From Chitinophaga polysaccharea (GTDB lineage: Bacteria > Bacteroidota > Bacteroidia > Chitinophagales > Chitinophagaceae): a stretch of 64,000 bases of DNA. The notes under the pieces are model-generated. The model saw only the letters and a list, made by a program, of their open reading frames with translations. It was not told where the DNA came from and made no database searches. The stretch lies in contig NZ_VIWO01000006.1 in the NCBI RefSeq assembly GCF_007829335.1, positions 248,001-312,000 of the forward strand, given 5' to 3'. This document shows, piece by piece, positions 27,858 through 37,705 of the stretch. The translations under genes and the position numbers were made by a program. How positions within the stretch are numbered: the first letter of the stretch is position 1; every line of letters begins with the position of its first letter.

Positions 27858-29525
27858 TTAATAAATTTCAAACTTTCTTCCCCATTCCTGTGCCTTTTCA
27901 TAACCGGCATCTGCATGGCGATAAATGCCCAGTGCGGGATCATTGAACAGTACGCGGCTCAGGCAGGCTGCGGCACGCTCTGTACCATCGGCCAATACTA
28001 CCATTCCGGCATGTTGAGAATATCCCATGCCTACGCCACCACCGTGATGGAAAGATACCCAGGTAGCGCCGCCGCCGGTATTGGCCATGAGGTTGAGTAA
28101 TGGCCAGTCGCTAACGGCATCGGAGCCATCGAGCATCGCTTCCGTTTCCCGGTTAGGGGATGCCACTGAGCCACAGTCGAGGTGATCACGGCCAATAACA
28201 ATCGGCGCTTTCACTTTCCCTGTTCTTACCAGCTCATTGAAAATAAGGCCGGCCTTTTCGCGCTCACCGAGGCCCAGCCAGCAAATGCGGGCGGGAAGTC
28301 CCTGGAAGGCCACCTTTTCCTGGGCTTGTTTCAGCCAGTTGATCAGGTGGGTATTTTCGGGGAATGCTTCCATGAGTGCGCGATCGGTGGTATAAATATC
28401 TTCCGGATCGCCGGAGAGGGCTACCCAGCGGAAGGGTCCTTTTCCTTCGCAGAATAACGGGCGAATATAAGCGGGCGTGAAGCCGGGGAAATTAAAAGCG
28501 TTAGGCTCTCCTCCTTCCCTGGCAAACTCGCGCAGGTTGTTACCATAGTCGAAAGTAATGGCGCCTTTCTGTTGTAATTGCAGCATGAAGCCAACGTGAC
28601 GAGCCATGCTTTTCAGCGATAATTCGCGGTACCTGGCCGGGTCTTGCTTACGAAGGTCCAATGCCGCCGCCAACGTCATGCCATTAGGTACATAACCATT
28701 CAGCGGGTCATGGGCCGAAGTTTGGTCGGTGAGGATATCGGGAATGATATTGTCTCTCAGCATTCTTTCCAGCATATCACCGGCATCGCTTACCAGGCCA
28801 ATGGAGAGCGCCTGCCCTTTGGCCTGGGCCTCTTTGGCCCATTGGATGGCTTCTTCGTAAGAATAAGTCATGCGATCGATATAGCGGGTATCTAGTCTTT
28901 TCTGGATACGGGTAGGATCGATGTCGGCGCCAATGAATACAGCGCCCGCCATGGTAGCAGCCAGGGGCTGGGCGCCACCCATACCACCGATACCCGCAGT
29001 AACCAGTAGTTTACCGGACAGGCTGCCGTTGAAATGTTGACGGCCGCATTCCATAAAGGTTTCATAGGTACCTTGTAAGATGCCCTGGGTACCAATATAG
29101 ATCCAGCTACCGGCAGTCATTTGCCCGTACATCATCAGGCCTTTGGCTCTTAACTCGTTGAAATGCTCCCAGGTAGCCCATTTGGGAACCAAGTTGCTGT
29201 TGGCAAGCATTACGCGTGGAGCCTGGGGATGGGTGCGTACAATACCCACCGGCTTTCCCGACTGCACCAGCAGGGAGTGATGGTCGTCCAATACCAGCAG
29301 GGATTCAATAATTTTTTGCAGCGCTTCGCGGTTGCGGGCTGCCTGGCCTATACCACCGTATACCACCAGTTCATCCGGGTTTTCGGCTACTTCGGCATCC
29401 AGGTTATTGAGCAACATGCGCAGGGGCGCTTCTGTTTGCCAGGATCTGGCATGCAGCTGTGTACCGCGTGGGGCCTTATAATGCGGGTGGGCTGCGTAGG
29501 TTTTAATAAAGTCCAAACTGGTCAT
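27858..29525 (-). CDS. hutU: Urocanate hydratase
   Basis: 555 residues. It converts urocanate to 4-imidazolone-5-propanoate using tightly bound NAD. Family segments are intact: [21 protein letters not shown] at the N-terminus, the NAD-contacting [24 protein letters not shown], and the active-site [16 protein letters not shown] with its conserved Cys. It overlaps hutH by 23 bp at its 5' end, so the two are translationally coupled. Usual length. Confidence 0.96.
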   Translation of the reverse strand: MTSLDFIKTYAAHPHYKAPRGTQLHARSWQTEAPLRMLLNNLDAEVAENPDELVVYGGIGQAARNREALQKIIESLLVLDDHHSLLVQSGKPVGIVRTHPQAPRVMLANSNLVPKWATWEHFNELRAKGLMMYGQMTAGSWIYIGTQGILQGTYETFMECGRQHFNGSLSGKLLVTAGIGGMGGAQPLAATMAGAVFIGADIDPTRIQKRLDTRYIDRMTYSYEEAIQWAKEAQAKGQALSIGLVSDAGDMLERMLRDNIIPDILTDQTSAHDPLNGYVPNGMTLAAALDLRKQDPARYRELSLKSMARHVGFMLQLQQKGAITFDYGNNLREFAREGGEPNAFNFPGFTPAYIRPLFCEGKGPFRWVALSGDPEDIYTTDRALMEAFPENTHLINWLKQAQEKVAFQGLPARICWLGLGEREKAGLIFNELVRTGKVKAPIVIGRDHLDCGSVASPNRETEAMLDGSDAVSDWPLLNLMANTGGGATWVSFHHGGGVGMGYSQHAGMVVLADGTERAAACLSRVLFNDPALGIYRHADAGYEKAQEWGRKFEIY

Positions 29526-31071
29526 TGTAAACTCCGTTTAAGTTAAGTTGATGACTGGTGGCGGCTTCATTGGCTACGCGTACCAGCGATTGATTGGTGA
29601 TGATATGATGAAGGGCGGCAATATCGTTGGCGAAGATGCGGTCCTTAGCGGCAAACGTTACCTGTTCGCGGGTATAGCGATGCACGGCTTCCAGTACCGG
29701 GCCCGATTTCAATGGCCGGCGGAAATCCACTGCCTGGGCGGCATACAGCAACTCTATAGCCAATATGTATTCCAGGTTATCGATCACCTGGTTCAGTTTT
29801 CGTCCACTGATAGATCCCATGGATACATGGTCTTCCTGGCCCAGGGAAGTGGGTACACTATCGGCGCTGGCAGGGAAACAGAGTGTTTTGTTTTCTGTTA
29901 CCAGGGCGGCTGTGGTGTATTGGGGGATCATGAAACCGGAGTTAAGCCCGGCGTCCTGGATCAGGAGTTTAGGCAGGCCATATCTTCCTTCGATCATCAT
30001 ATAACAACGCCTGTCGGAGATATTGCCCAGCTCCGCAGCCGCTACGGTGGCGTAGTCCAGGGGAAGGGCCATAGGTTGTCCGTGGAAGTTACCACCGCTG
30101 ATAGTATCTTCTGCGCTGAAAATAATCGGGTTATCGGTAACGGCGTTCAACTCTATGGTAGTGAGTTCGAGTAAATGCAGCCAGGCAGTGCGGGAGGCGC
30201 CATGTACCTGTGGCATACAACGCAGGGAGTAAGGATCCTGTACGCGGCCACATTCTACATGCGATGACATAATTTCAGAATGGTCGAGCAATGTTTTCAA
30301 GCGGTGCGCTACCAGCTGGTTACCAGGGAAAGGACGGATGGCATGTAAGCGGGGATCGAAAGGTTTGGCGGTGCCCATGAGCCCTTCGAGGGAAAGGGCG
30401 CCGATGATATCGGCCGCTTCCAGCGCGTTGTGCAGGCGTTGCACGGCTTTTACGGCAAACGACAGGATGAACTGAGTACCGTTGATCAGTGCCAGTCCTT
30501 CTTTGGGCCCCAGTACAATGGGTTGTATGCCTTCCTGTTGCATCATGGCGGCGGTATCAGTTTTCTGCCCTTTGTACCATACGAGGCCAAGTCCGATCAG
30601 CGGGAGGAAGAGGTGCGACAATGGCGCCAGGTCGCCGGAGGCGCCCACAGAGCCTTTTTCAGGCACGAGGGGAGTTACCTGGTGATCGATATGCCAGATG
30701 ATCCGTTCCAGGGTAGACAATGCCACCCCTGAAAAGCCCTGTGCCAATGCATGCACTTTGGTGATCAGCATAATACGGGCCACTTCTTCCGGGATAGGAT
30801 TTCCTACGCCTACACTGTGGCTTTGCAGGATGTTGTACTGGAGCGCGCGGGTATCTTCTTCGGATATTTTGGTATCACAGAGCGGGCCAAAGCCGGTGTT
30901 GATACCGTATACCGTGGTATGTTGGGACACGATGGTTTGTACATACCCGAAGCTGGTTTGTACACGGTTGATGACTTCCGGTATCAGTATTCCTTTCACT
31001 TTGCCGGCCGCAATATCGATGGCGGTGGCAACGGTGAGCTGGTCAATACCATACTTAAAAATGTCACTCAT
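29503..31071 (-). CDS. hutH: Histidine ammonia-lyase
   Basis: 522 residues. It deaminates L-histidine to trans-urocanate. The electrophilic MIO cofactor forms from Ala144-Ser145-Gly146 in [21 protein letters not shown], the [14 protein letters not shown] segment and [18 protein letters not shown] are typical for the family. First enzyme gene of the hut cluster, 29 bp after the MarR regulator, and overlapping hutU. Slightly longer than the common 505-510 residues, without visible insertions of note. Confidence 0.96.
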   Translation of the reverse strand: MSDIFKYGIDQLTVATAIDIAAGKVKGILIPEVINRVQTSFGYVQTIVSQHTTVYGINTGFGPLCDTKISEEDTRALQYNILQSHSVGVGNPIPEEVARIMLITKVHALAQGFSGVALSTLERIIWHIDHQVTPLVPEKGSVGASGDLAPLSHLFLPLIGLGLVWYKGQKTDTAAMMQQEGIQPIVLGPKEGLALINGTQFILSFAVKAVQRLHNALEAADIIGALSLEGLMGTAKPFDPRLHAIRPFPGNQLVAHRLKTLLDHSEIMSSHVECGRVQDPYSLRCMPQVHGASRTAWLHLLELTTIELNAVTDNPIIFSAEDTISGGNFHGQPMALPLDYATVAAAELGNISDRRCYMMIEGRYGLPKLLIQDAGLNSGFMIPQYTTAALVTENKTLCFPASADSVPTSLGQEDHVSMGSISGRKLNQVIDNLEYILAIELLYAAQAVDFRRPLKSGPVLEAVHRYTREQVTFAAKDRIFANDIAALHHIITNQSLVRVANEAATSHQLNLNGVYNDQFGLY

Positions 31072-31100
31072 ATTAGGAAGATTTTCTGGTGTATGATGTA

Positions 31101-31580
31101 TTAAAGTTGTTGTTTGATCCTTTCTGACAGCGGCTTTTGCTGTACGGCTTGTTCAATTTGTGCGATGGCTGCCAATACCTGCTGACTTTGTTTGTTTTCC
31201 ATGGCCAGTTCATTCATGGCACTGGTAATAGCTTCCCATATGGGTTGTATCTGGTGCAGTAGTTCTTCTCCTTTTTTAGAGAAGGCCACCAGCTGCCGGC
31301 GTCCATCCTCTTTGCAGGGAGTGGTTTTCAGCAGTCCTTTCTTTTTCAGGTTAGTCACCATCTGGCTAACGGCGGAATGGGATATTTCCAGCTGTTCGGA
31401 GATGTCGATCATGGGGATGGACTGTTGCTTCGACAACAGGTAAAATACGGGGAACCAGCTGGCGTCAAAGGCGATGCCTGCCTGTTCATATACTTTATTT
31501 ACTTCCATGAGGAAGTATTCGCTCAACCGGCGAAGGCGGCTGCCAAAGACGAGATAACCTAGTGATGGATAGAATGACAT
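31101..31580 (-). CDS. MarR family transcriptional regulator, probable hut regulator
   Basis: 159 residues. The winged helix is clear: ISEQLEISHSAVSQMVTNLKKKGLLKTTPCKEDGRRQLVAFSKKGEELL, with the DGRR wing. Flanking helices form the usual MarR dimer interface. It is the first gene of a unit with hutH, hutU, hutI and hutG (29-bp gap to hutH), and two near-palindromic repeats lie just upstream, so autoregulated control of histidine use is likely. The ligand (urocanate would be a guess) cannot be read from the sequence. Confidence 0.85.
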   Translation of the reverse strand: MSFYPSLGYLVFGSRLRRLSEYFLMEVNKVYEQAGIAFDASWFPVFYLLSKQQSIPMIDISEQLEISHSAVSQMVTNLKKKGLLKTTPCKEDGRRQLVAFSKKGEELLHQIQPIWEAITSAMNELAMENKQSQQVLAAIAQIEQAVQQKPLSERIKQQL

Positions 31581-31594
31581 ATCTTATTATTTAC

Positions 31595-31637
31595 ATAAGT
31601 GATTATACAATTCAATTTATATAAGCACTTATACAAT
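31595..31637. promoter_or_regulatory. Candidate MarR operator pair
   Basis: Two direct repeats 26 bp apart (31595-31611 and 31621-31637) agree at 14 of 17 positions: ATAAG...TTATACAAT. The second has a near-perfect palindrome ATAAG-CA-CTTAT. They lie 14-57 bp upstream of the MarR start codon, where the promoter must be. Confidence 0.55.
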
Positions 31638-31694
31638 ATTACAAAAGAAATACGAAAAAAAGCCGCAGGCGGGTATTTTTTCGTATTTCTTTAA

Positions 31695-32096
31695 TTACTT
31701 AGTTTTTTGTTTCTTTTTTACATCGAACCAAAGCGGGGAGGTATCAGTGATATCGCCATTATAGTTAATAAAAAGTTCTTCTCCTTTTTTGATTTCACGG
31801 AGGGTAATGATGCTCATGGTTTCTTCAGAAAAATCCATTTCATACTCACAGTTAGGGTGGTAGTCGTGGTTATAGATGGAGCAAAAGCCCAGTGCCACGC
31901 AGGATTTGGTTTCTTTAGGTCCCCAGAGAAAGATATAATTATGGAGCCTGGTCTGGTCCACAATGTCGGTATCGCTGTTAGAGAGAACAAGTACGGGGGA
32001 TGTTTCTATTCTTGTTCCAGCCGGAATATTTTCGGTAGTATATACTCCTCTGCCTCTGCCCTTCGATTTATCAATGTACAAGTACGGCTTTATCAT
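31695..32096 (-). CDS. Small SET-domain protein (putative protein lysine methyltransferase)
   Basis: 133 residues, essentially a bare SET domain. The S-adenosylmethionine-binding motifs are intact: GRGRGVYTTENIPAG at the start, the pseudoknot YNHDYHPNCEYE (NHxxxPN) and GEELFINYN with the catalytic Tyr. There is no pre-SET or post-SET cysteine cluster; the C-terminus is lysine-rich (KKKQKTK). Such proteins modify lysines in eukaryotic histones; in free-living bacteria their targets are mostly unknown. Convergent or co-directional partners are absent: it stands alone between marR and the divergent bestrophin gene. Confidence 0.85.
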   Translation of the reverse strand: MIKPYLYIDKSKGRGRGVYTTENIPAGTRIETSPVLVLSNSDTDIVDQTRLHNYIFLWGPKETKSCVALGFCSIYNHDYHPNCEYEMDFSEETMSIITLREIKKGEELFINYNGDITDTSPLWFDVKKKQKTK

Positions 32097-32171
32097 AGCG
32101 CTATTTCAGATAATAAGAAGACGTAAAGTAAAGTTAAACGAAGAAGTTATCAAAATCATGTTGAAAAAATT

Positions 32172-32179
32172 TAGGTTTG
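32172..32179 (+). promoter_or_regulatory. Candidate -7 promoter box for bestrophin gene
   Basis: Exact TAGGTTTG match to TAnnTTTG, 43 nt upstream of the start codon at 32223. Confidence 0.45.
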
Positions 32180-32222
32180 CGGCCCGGAAAATATTTTTTT
32201 TGCCTTTCATGAACCTGAATAT

Positions 32223-33101
32223 ATGATCAATTATAACCCAAAAGAGTGGTTTACGTTTATTTTCCGTATTCACAAAGCGGATACGGTGAGAAAGCTGTTT
32301 CCGATGTTTATAGCCCTCGCTGTTTATGCCACCATCATTGCCTGGCTGGAGTTGTCGGTATGGAAGCTATCGGCCAACAGCGAGGTGAAGAACATATCCC
32401 TCATGCACGGTTTGCTGGGTTTTGTGATTTCGCTGCTGCTGGTATTCCGCACCAATACGGCGTATGACCGTTGGTGGGAAGGCAGGCGGCAATGGGGGGC
32501 GCTGGTCAATTCCAGCCGCAACCTGGCCATGAAGCTACAGGCCATATTGCCAGCCGGTAATACCGAAGCCCGGGAGTTCTATAAAGTAATGATCCCCAAT
32601 TTTGCCTACGGCCTCAAGAACCATTTGCGCAAAAGCTATATAGCCGCCGAGATGGAAGCCCTGCCCGGCCAGGAAGCCTTCCTGGCTGATACCGGCAAGC
32701 ATGTCCCTAATCAGCTGGCTTTGCAGATCACGACCAAAACCATGGAGCTATACCGTAGTGGCAACATCAGCGGCGATCAGCTGATTGTGATCAATAACGA
32801 GTTACAGAGCTTCGCCGATGTATGCGGCGCCTGTGAGCGGATCAGGAATACCCCTATCCCCTTTTCCTACAGCGCATTTATTAAAAAGTTTATATTCTTT
32901 TATGTGATGTCCATGCCATTTGGATATGTATTCAGCCTGGGCTACCTGATTGTGCCCATGATTGTATTCGTATTCTTTGTATTGGCCAGCCTGGAGCTGA
33001 TCGCAGAAGAAATTGAGGATCCGTTTGGCTGGGATGCCAACGACCTGCCCCTGGATACCATTTGCGGCAATATCCGGCTGCATGTATCAGAATTATTATA
33101 A
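32223..33101 (+). CDS. Bestrophin family ion channel (UPF0187)
   Basis: 292 residues. Inner-membrane pentameric channel family; bacterial members conduct ions, often cations. Helical hydrophobic segments are at about 22-45 and 55-75, and a pair at about 225-260. Signature parts are RTNTAYDRWWEGRRQWGALVNSSRNLA near residue 80 and the C-terminal EEIEDPFGWDANDLPLD. It lies 58 bp before mgtE in the same direction, but mgtE has its own candidate promoter. Ion selectivity is not readable from the sequence. Confidence 0.9.
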   Translation: MINYNPKEWFTFIFRIHKADTVRKLFPMFIALAVYATIIAWLELSVWKLSANSEVKNISLMHGLLGFVISLLLVFRTNTAYDRWWEGRRQWGALVNSSRNLAMKLQAILPAGNTEAREFYKVMIPNFAYGLKNHLRKSYIAAEMEALPGQEAFLADTGKHVPNQLALQITTKTMELYRSGNISGDQLIVINNELQSFADVCGACERIRNTPIPFSYSAFIKKFIFFYVMSMPFGYVFSLGYLIVPMIVFVFFVLASLELIAEEIEDPFGWDANDLPLDTICGNIRLHVSELL

Positions 33102-33131
33102 CGACTGTCCCGGCAGCGTGCTATTTTAACT

Positions 33132-33139
33132 TATTTTCG
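33132..33139 (+). promoter_or_regulatory. Candidate -7 promoter box for mgtE
   Basis: TATTTTCG, 7 of 8 matches to TAnnTTTG, 20 nt before the ATG at 33160. The same TTATTTTCGCA word occurs upstream of the VanX-like gene. Confidence 0.35.
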
Positions 33140-33159
33140 CAGATAGAGGCAATTTGTAC

Positions 33160-34536
33160 ATGGAAAATGAAGCTTTACTGGAAAAATTCCAGACACTGAC
33201 AGATGAAAAGAATTACCGCGAGCTGTCAGTATACCTGGATGATCAGCTGATAACGGATATAGCCGAACTGATTCACGAAGATCCGGATGAAGCCGATGTG
33301 ATTATCAATAACCTGTCGATCAGCAGAGCGGCAGCGGCTTTCCGCATCCTGGATTTTCCTTTGCAGGAAGATGTGATCCGTACTTTGTCGGCCGCGAAGA
33401 TTGCGGAACTGATGAATGAGCTGCCGGCGGATGACCGCACCGCCTTCCTGGAAGAATTGCCTAGCGAGGCGGTAAAAGAACTGATTAAGCTACTCGATCC
33501 CGAAGAAAGACGTATTACCCTGTCGCTCCTGGGCTACAAGGAAAACAGCGTAGGCCGTATCATGACGCCCGACTACATTGCCGTCAGGGAAGAGTGGACA
33601 GTAAAGCGCGTACTGGATTATATCCGGGAATATGGAAAAGACAGTGAAACGATCGATGTAATATATGTGATCGATGAAAAAGGTCATCTGCTGGATGACT
33701 TCCGGATACGGGAATTCCTGCTGGTATCTACAGATACGGTAGTGCATACCCTGATGGACGACCGGTTTGTATCCCTGCATGCCAATGATGACCAGGAAGA
33801 AGCCATCCAGGTGTTCCGGATGGAAAACCGGGTAGCCTTGCCCGTAGTAGACGACCAGGGCATCCTGCTGGGCATTGTGACCATCGACGATATGTTGTGG
33901 ATCGCTAACGAAGAACATACAGAAGATATCCAAAAGATTGGTGGTACCGAGGCCCTGGATGAGCCTTATCTCGATATGCCTTTGCTGAAACTGGTAAAAA
34001 AACGTGTAGGCTGGCTGGTAGTATTATTTATCGGGGAGATGCTGACCGCTACCGCCATGGGATTTTTTGAAGACGAAATAGCCAAAGCGGTAGTGCTGGC
34101 ACTATTTGTACCTCTCATTATTTCCAGTGGAGGTAACAGCGGTTCCCAGGCTTCTACCCTGATTATACAGGCCATGGCCCTGGGCGAAATTACCGTAACC
34201 GACTGGTGGCGGGTCATGCGCCGGGAAATTCTCTCCGGCCTGCTACTGGGCGGCGTATTGGGTTGTATCGGCTTTATACGCATCCTGCTCTGGAATACCC
34301 TGTTCCATACTTATGGCGCCCATACAGTGCTGATTGGCGCTACAGTGGGCATTTCGCTGATAGGCGTGGTGTTATGGGGTACCCTTTCCGGATCGATGCT
34401 ACCGCTTGTACTTAAAAAATGCGGCGCCGACCCGGCTACTTCCTCCGCACCGTTTGTAGCTACCCTGGTAGACGTAACGGGGTTACTGATTTACTTCTCT
34501 GTGGCTTATACCCTTATGAGGGGAATATTATTGTAA
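33160..34536 (+). CDS. mgtE: Magnesium transporter MgtE
   Basis: 458 residues. Mg2+ channel/transporter of the inner membrane. Domain order: N-terminal superhelical MgtE_N domain (to about 130, with ELPADDRTAFLEELPSEAV), two CBS domains (about 135-255, with VGRIMTPDYIAV and DDQEEAIQVF), a connecting helix, and five C-terminal membrane helices holding SSGGNSGSQASTLIIQAMALGE, the pore signature. Cytosolic magnesium gates these proteins through the CBS part. The ATG at 33160 is used; a TTG six bases upstream is less likely. Confidence 0.95.
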   Translation: MENEALLEKFQTLTDEKNYRELSVYLDDQLITDIAELIHEDPDEADVIINNLSISRAAAAFRILDFPLQEDVIRTLSAAKIAELMNELPADDRTAFLEELPSEAVKELIKLLDPEERRITLSLLGYKENSVGRIMTPDYIAVREEWTVKRVLDYIREYGKDSETIDVIYVIDEKGHLLDDFRIREFLLVSTDTVVHTLMDDRFVSLHANDDQEEAIQVFRMENRVALPVVDDQGILLGIVTIDDMLWIANEEHTEDIQKIGGTEALDEPYLDMPLLKLVKKRVGWLVVLFIGEMLTATAMGFFEDEIAKAVVLALFVPLIISSGGNSGSQASTLIIQAMALGEITVTDWWRVMRREILSGLLLGGVLGCIGFIRILLWNTLFHTYGAHTVLIGATVGISLIGVVLWGTLSGSMLPLVLKKCGADPATSSAPFVATLVDVTGLLIYFSVAYTLMRGILL

Positions 34537-34561
34537 GGTAAAAGCCTCCGGCTTTTGCCTT
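34535..34561 (+). terminator. Intrinsic terminator overlapping the mgtE stop
   Basis: Arms 34535-34546 and 34550-34561 pair at 11 of 12 positions around a TCC loop; the mgtE stop codon (34534-34536) touches the first arm. Six T follow shortly after. Confidence 0.75.
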
Positions 34562-34579
34562 ACGTTTTTTAGCGCCTTA

Positions 34580-35113
34580 TCAAAAGCTGATCTCTTTCAG
34601 CGTTGTTTCCGCCTTAGTCTTTCTGACAATAAATAATTTATCGTACTCCATGTCCCGGATAGAATCCCTGGCAGGACTTACTTTCAGGCTGCGTAGCAGG
34701 GGGATGATTGTGTGCGCATGTCCGACCACCAGGATACGTTTGCCCCAGTCTTCATGCCGGGTTACCTGGTAAATAAAAGACTCCCCACTGGTATCTGCCT
34801 GGTAAAAACAGGTGTCGAGATGCAGCTGTATACGTAGACTGTCGGCCGTGGCCACTGCTCTTTTATAGGGCGTGGTGTAAATTTTATTCAGCCCTGAATC
34901 CTTTAGCAGCCTGTATAAAGCGCCTGCGCGGGCATTGCCGGCAGCGGTGAGTACAGAGTCCGGACCCGGGCATTCTTCTGCATGCCGTACGATATAAAAA
35001 GTGCCGGTTAAAAAAGTGGTGTCTTCCGCTACTGGTATGGGTTGCCGTACCGGTTGTTTGGGCTGGCAGGCTATGAATAGCAAGAGGGAAAGCAATATTG
35101 GCATTATGCGCAT
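34580..35113 (-). CDS. Histidine phosphatase family lipoprotein
   Basis: 177 residues. A lipoprotein signal peptide is evident (hydrophobic LLSLLLFIAC, lipobox Cys at about 16). The phosphoglycerate-mutase-like fold has the catalytic YIVRHAEE near residue 43, a second Arg in TPYKRAVATADSL and the late VVGHAHTI histidine. SixA-like or broad phosphomonoesterase activity in the periplasm is plausible; the substrate is unknown. Convergent with mgtE, divergent from the peptidase gene. Confidence 0.82.
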   Translation of the reverse strand: MRIMPILLSLLLFIACQPKQPVRQPIPVAEDTTFLTGTFYIVRHAEECPGPDSVLTAAGNARAGALYRLLKDSGLNKIYTTPYKRAVATADSLRIQLHLDTCFYQADTSGESFIYQVTRHEDWGKRILVVGHAHTIIPLLRSLKVSPARDSIRDMEYDKLFIVRKTKAETTLKEISF

Positions 35114-35215
35114 AAAGCGGATTTAAAACAGATGACCGCAGTACGTCCATCCAAAACTTATGTCAATTTATGATTAAACTGTTACATTTATTCCCCAACA
35201 AATTAATGAACCACT

Positions 35216-37582
35216 ATGAGATATTGGGTAATACCCGCCATTATTTTTTTTTCAGCCAACAGCACCTTTGCCCAGCAAGCCGGGCCGCTTACGGTAGAAA
35301 AGATGATGCGAGATCCGAAATGGATAGGAACTTCTCCTGATCATGTTTTCTGGGGTACCGACAACCAAACCGTGTACTTCGACTGGAACCCGGATAAACA
35401 GCTGAGCGACTCCCTATACTATGCCAGCACAAAGAACAACACGCCCCGAAAAACCGATGCGGCCGAAAGGGCCCTCATCAAGGCCAGGGCCTCCGGCGCC
35501 TATAACACGGATAAAACTTTACTGGCTTATAGCTACCAGGGAGATATTTATTTACTGGAGATAAAAACCGGGAAGGTGACCCGTATTACCAATACTGCCG
35601 CCACGGAAAACAGCCCTGTGTTCAGCTTTGGCGGTAAGCAGGTGGTATTCCAGCAAAACAACGACCTGTTTGCGTGGGACCGTGCCGGCGGGTTGATCAG
35701 CCAGCTGACCAGCTTTGATAACGGCAGTAAGCCGGTTGACCGCGACGAGCGCAAGGTGGGTAACGTGGAAGAACAAACGCTGAAAGCACAACAACTGGAG
35801 CTGATGCAGGTTGTACGCGACCGCACGGCTAAGAAAGACGCTGCCACGGCCTTCAATAGAGCACATGAGCCGGCAACCCTGCGCCGCCTGTACCTGCAAA
35901 ACAAATCGCTTTATAATATCGGTATCAGCCCCGACGGACGATTCATTACCTATACCCTGTATACGGCGCCTACCGGCATACGCAATACCATCGTTCCTGA
36001 ATTCGTGACGGCCAGCGGCTATACCACCGATATCTCCACCCGCGATAAAGTGGGGTCGCCGCAGGGCAGCTATGAAAGCTATGTATACGACCGGCAACGC
36101 GATACCATGCTTCCGGTTAAAACGACCGACCTGCCGGGAATAAAAGATCAGCCGGATTACGTAAAAGACTATACGAAAAAGGATACGCCCGCGGTAAGGG
36201 ACGTACAGGTAAACGGGCCCTGGTGGTCTGACCAGGGCACCCATGCCATCGCAGAAGTGCGCTCCCAGGACAATAAAGACCGCTGGATAGTATTGCTGGA
36301 TGCCGCCACCGGTACCCTGAAAACATTGAACCGGCAGCGGGACGAGGCCTGGATTGGCGGTCCGGGTATCGATTGGGGCAATGGCAACATTGGCTGGATA
36401 GATGAAAATACCGCCTGGTTTCAATCGGAAGCCACCGGCTATTCCCACCTATACACGGTAAACGTGAACAACGGCGACGTGAAACAACTGACCAGCGGTC
36501 AGTACGAGATACAGGACGCGCAGCTATCGCCCGATAAAAAGTATTTCTATCTCACCACCAACGAAGTACACCCGGGAGAAAAACAGTTTTACCGTATGCC
36601 TGTTCAAGGTGGAAGGGCTGAAAGAATTACCACGCTGCCTGGCGCCAACGAAGTGCAGGTATCTCCGGATGGCAAGTGGTTAGCGTTTCGTTATTCTTAT
36701 TCCAACAAGCCCTGGGAGCTATACCTGCAGCCTAATAGCCCGGGTAGTCCGTCGGTACAGGTAACCCGCCTGGGACAATCGGATGAGTTCAAATCCTATC
36801 CGTGGCGCGATCCGCAGGTGATCACCTTTATGGCCCGCGATCAGCAACCGGTGTATGCCCGCCTGTATACACCCGATCCTGCCAAAAATAATGGAGCAGC
36901 AGTAATATTTGTACATGGCGCCGGTTACCTGCAAAATGCACACAAATGGTGGAGCAGCTATTTCCGGGAATATATGTTTCACAACCTGCTCACTGATAAA
37001 GGATACACGGTACTGGACATGGATTATCGTGGCAGCGCGGGTTACGGACGTAACTGGCGTACCGGTATTTACCGGCATATGGGCGGCAAAGACCTGGACG
37101 ATGAAGTAGATGGCGCTAAATATCTGGCAGAAAAATTGCAGGTCGATGCCCGGCGTATCGGGATTTATGGAGGCAGCTATGGTGGCTTTATGACGCTCAT
37201 GGCTATGTTTACCCAACCCGGTACCTTTGCAGCTGGTGCGGCTTTGCGCTCTGTTACCGACTGGGCGCATTATAACCACGGTTATACCAGCAATATACTG
37301 AATGAGCCATTTACGGACAGTATTGCATATCGCCGTTCCTCTCCTATTTATTTCGCAGAGGGATTGCGGGGCAAACTGTTGATGTGTCATGGTATGATAG
37401 ATACCAACGTGCATTTCCAGGATATCGTGCGTTTATCGCAACGATTGATAGAATTAGGTAAGAATAACTGGGAGCTGGCGGTATATCCGGTAGAAGACCA
37501 CGGATTTATTACGCCCAGCAGCTGGACAGATGAATATAAAAGAATACTTTTGTTGTTTGAGAGCACGCTCTTAAAACCGTAA
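35216..37582 (+). CDS. S9 family peptidase, dipeptidyl peptidase IV-like
   Basis: 788 residues, secreted (signal peptide to about AQQ at residue 21). An N-terminal beta-propeller (DPPIV_N-like; repeated WD-like segments such as ISPDGRFITYTLY and LSPDKKYFYLTT) precedes an alpha/beta hydrolase domain. The catalytic triad is Ser654 (GGSYGGF), Asp729 (GMIDTNVHF) and His762 (VEDHGF). It removes dipeptides or oligopeptides in the periplasm; the P1 preference is not certain. A run of nine T (35244-35252) lies in the signal peptide codons. Confidence 0.92.
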   Translation: MRYWVIPAIIFFSANSTFAQQAGPLTVEKMMRDPKWIGTSPDHVFWGTDNQTVYFDWNPDKQLSDSLYYASTKNNTPRKTDAAERALIKARASGAYNTDKTLLAYSYQGDIYLLEIKTGKVTRITNTAATENSPVFSFGGKQVVFQQNNDLFAWDRAGGLISQLTSFDNGSKPVDRDERKVGNVEEQTLKAQQLELMQVVRDRTAKKDAATAFNRAHEPATLRRLYLQNKSLYNIGISPDGRFITYTLYTAPTGIRNTIVPEFVTASGYTTDISTRDKVGSPQGSYESYVYDRQRDTMLPVKTTDLPGIKDQPDYVKDYTKKDTPAVRDVQVNGPWWSDQGTHAIAEVRSQDNKDRWIVLLDAATGTLKTLNRQRDEAWIGGPGIDWGNGNIGWIDENTAWFQSEATGYSHLYTVNVNNGDVKQLTSGQYEIQDAQLSPDKKYFYLTTNEVHPGEKQFYRMPVQGGRAERITTLPGANEVQVSPDGKWLAFRYSYSNKPWELYLQPNSPGSPSVQVTRLGQSDEFKSYPWRDPQVITFMARDQQPVYARLYTPDPAKNNGAAVIFVHGAGYLQNAHKWWSSYFREYMFHNLLTDKGYTVLDMDYRGSAGYGRNWRTGIYRHMGGKDLDDEVDGAKYLAEKLQVDARRIGIYGGSYGGFMTLMAMFTQPGTFAAGAALRSVTDWAHYNHGYTSNILNEPFTDSIAYRRSSPIYFAEGLRGKLLMCHGMIDTNVHFQDIVRLSQRLIELGKNNWELAVYPVEDHGFITPSSWTDEYKRILLLFESTLLKP

Positions 37583-37630
37583 AGGCATTTTAATTTTTTT
37601 TATTTAGTTATCTCTATAAAAAAAATTAGC

Positions 37631-37705
37631 AAGGGAATACAGTGAATAATATGGGTGAATGTTAAGGAATCTTAATTTTCTCCTGCATGTTCACGGTATT
37701 CCCTT
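37631..37705 (+). other. Structured element upstream of glmS
   Basis: Two 16-nt arms (37631-37646 and 37690-37705) are complementary at 15 of 16 positions, with a 43-nt loop that contains an inner hairpin TTAAG-GAAT-CTTAA (37662-37675). A T-rich tail follows. It could end the peptidase transcript or be a folded leader or small RNA ahead of glmS, which starts 138 nt later. The rest of the 261-bp gap shows nothing else. Confidence 0.55.

Noticed and set aside
36470-36495. parS-like half site (GACGTGAAACAAC) in the peptidase gene
   Set aside because: Only one half of the palindrome is present and it lies in conserved coding sequence.
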